Assembly (NCBI GenBank): GCA_024233595.1
Contig: JACKPK010000010.1
Location: 1-64,000, forward strand
DNA: 64,000 nucleotides
DNA from: Deltaproteobacteria bacterium
GTDB lineage: Bacteria; UBA10199; JADGCS01
Direction of reading: 5' to 3'
Shown here: positions 63,059 through 64,000 of the stretch, piece after piece
Layout of the letters: each line of letters starts with the position of its first letter
Position numbering within the stretch: position 1 is the first letter of the stretch
The notes under the pieces: model-generated
What the model saw: only the letters and a program-made list of their open reading frames with translations
Database searches by the model: none
Told to the model about the DNA's origin: nothing
Position numbers and translations under genes: made by a program

Positions 63059-64000
63059 ATGAACACAAAAGCACAACAGCCGGTTCAAAATAAATTCTCC
63101 CCCATACGAATCACAGTCCTGAGTTTTTTGGCCCTGATCCTCTTTGGAACGGTCTTGCTCATGTTGCCGTTTTCGACAGCGGGCGCCAACACGGCTGGTT
63201 TAATCGATGCCTTTTTTACAGCGGTGTCTGCAGTTTGTGTGACAGGTCTTATTGTGCAGGACACAGCCACGTTTTTTTCTCGATTTGGACAAGGCGTGAT
63301 TCTTATTTTGATTCAGCTGGGTGGTTTGGGCATCATGAGTTTGTACGCAGCACTCCCTGTTATTTTTGGGGCGCAGTTGCGTCTTTCGCAACGCCGCATG
63401 TTTAGCGCTATCTTTGAAGCCGATAACTACACCAGTTTAAAGCAAACCATTCGTGCGATCGTAAAATACACTTTCATCATTGAATCTTTGGGCGCCATCA
63501 TTTTGAGCCTGCGTTTTTATTACCTGCTAGATGATTTGAAAAAAGCAATTTTCTACGGCGTATTTCATTCTGTCAGTGCGTTTTGTAACGCGGGCTTTGC
63601 GTTGTTTAGCGATAGCTTGATTCAATTCAGTGGCGATTGGATCATCAACATAGTCATCTCGTCTTTGTATATTTTAGGTGGTCTGGGCTTTGTGGTTTTG
63701 TTTCAGCTCATTCATCGCCGCTCTTTTAAAAAACTCTCAGCAAATTCTAAATTAGCGGTTGTGTCCACATTGGTCTTGATCATTGTGCCAAGTATCATTG
63801 TGTTTCATTTTGAATTCAACAATGCCTTTGTGGGGCGTGGCATTGGCGAGAAAACCCTGCTGACCTTTTTACAAGTCACCTCCACAAGAACAGCTGGTTT
63901 TAATTCCATTGATCTCAATCTTTTTAGCAACGCGACTTTATTTTTATTTTGCATCTTGATGTTTGTTGGGGCTTCTCCTGGGGGCAGTGGCGGTGGTGTT
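63059..64000 (+). CDS. TrkH/KtrB-type potassium transporter, N-terminal part
   Basis: Runs off the window after 314 codons. Membrane segments start near residue 20. The pore loops of the family are visible: TAVSAVCVTGLIVQDT, HSVSAFCNAGFALF and TSTRTAGFNSIDL, and the fourth region begins at GASPGGSGGGV. Such proteins take up K+ (often Na+-coupled) with a TrkA/KtrA regulatory partner that should be encoded nearby, to the right of the window. The short N-terminus favours KtrB. Confidence 0.9.
   Translation, partial: MNTKAQQPVQNKFSPIRITVLSFLALILFGTVLLMLPFSTAGANTAGLIDAFFTAVSAVCVTGLIVQDTATFFSRFGQGVILILIQLGGLGIMSLYAALPVIFGAQLRLSQRRMFSAIFEADNYTSLKQTIRAIVKYTFIIESLGAIILSLRFYYLLDDLKKAIFYGVFHSVSAFCNAGFALFSDSLIQFSGDWIINIVISSLYILGGLGFVVLFQLIHRRSFKKLSANSKLAVVSTLVLIIVPSIIVFHFEFNNAFVGRGIGEKTLLTFLQVTSTRTAGFNSIDLNLFSNATLFLFCILMFVGASPGGSGGGV

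Noticed and set aside
1..64000. CRISPR array or rRNA genes.
   Set aside because: No regular 24-40-base repeats with unique spacers and no rRNA-like conserved stretches were seen; the only regular arrays are the PAS units and short palindromes.

Overview
The window comes from a Gram-negative, moderately AT-rich bacterium. TonB-type, TRAP, lipoprotein and type IV pilus/type II secretion genes point to a double membrane. A TIGR02147-family regulator beside secreted lipoproteins, a single-fold histone with a lysine tail, many TPR proteins and a PF09936-rplS-rnhB gene string fit Bdellovibrionota or a related deltaproteobacterial-type lineage. This placement is inference; no rRNA or tRNA gene was seen to confirm it.

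Layout. 0-2.6 kb is the end of a defence locus: the C-terminus of a type III restriction subunit, then a TrlF-like PHP/ATPase gene cut off by a RAYT-type HUH transposase unit. 2.6-6.7 kb is decayed or badly resolved DNA with a duplicated methyltransferase around a tandem PAS array. 6.7-14 kb is mostly minus strand: Mpo1-like protein, a TAXI-TRAP importer with a broken receptor, a cysteine-cluster protein, a TPR-methyltransferase and CstA. 14-16.5 kb holds three tandem paralogues of an unrecognised family plus a small protein, then a DUF4143 ATPase. 17.8-28.5 kb carries a PilB/GspE ATPase, an HtrA-like protease, a TIGR02147 regulator between two paralogous lipoproteins, TPR/glycosyltransferase proteins and a binding-protein-like gene. 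28.7-29.3 kb has the histone and rpsT.

29.6-38.2 kb is a lysine-fermentation locus: kdd, kamA, a CHASE hybrid histidine kinase, kamD, kamE and kal, followed by a lipid kinase and an SDR gene, with hbd at 40.6 kb. KamA and KamDE isomerise lysine, Kdd oxidises 3,5-diaminohexanoate, and Kal and Hbd belong to the later CoA-ester steps; the cleavage enzyme Kce was not seen here. 41.6-47.5 kb has a DedA-like protein, a gene with an internal stop, long-form IspG with an FHA protein, and an LpoB-like protein. 47.5-52.7 kb is a membrane/metallophosphoesterase locus whose middle is full of frameshifts. 52.8-57.6 kb has a TauE/SafE transporter and a bicupin-MFS-M3 peptidase operon. 58-64 kb is housekeeping: PF09936 methyltransferase, rplS, rnhB, a TonB-like protein, uvrC and the start of a TrkH/KtrB transporter.

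Two window-wide signals stand out. First, several genes have a sigma70-like -10 hexamer exactly 6 nt before the start codon and no Shine-Dalgarno, which predicts leaderless mRNAs. Second, frameshifts in otherwise conserved genes cluster in a few patches and often look like one-base deletions, so sequence error has to be excluded before those genes are called dead.
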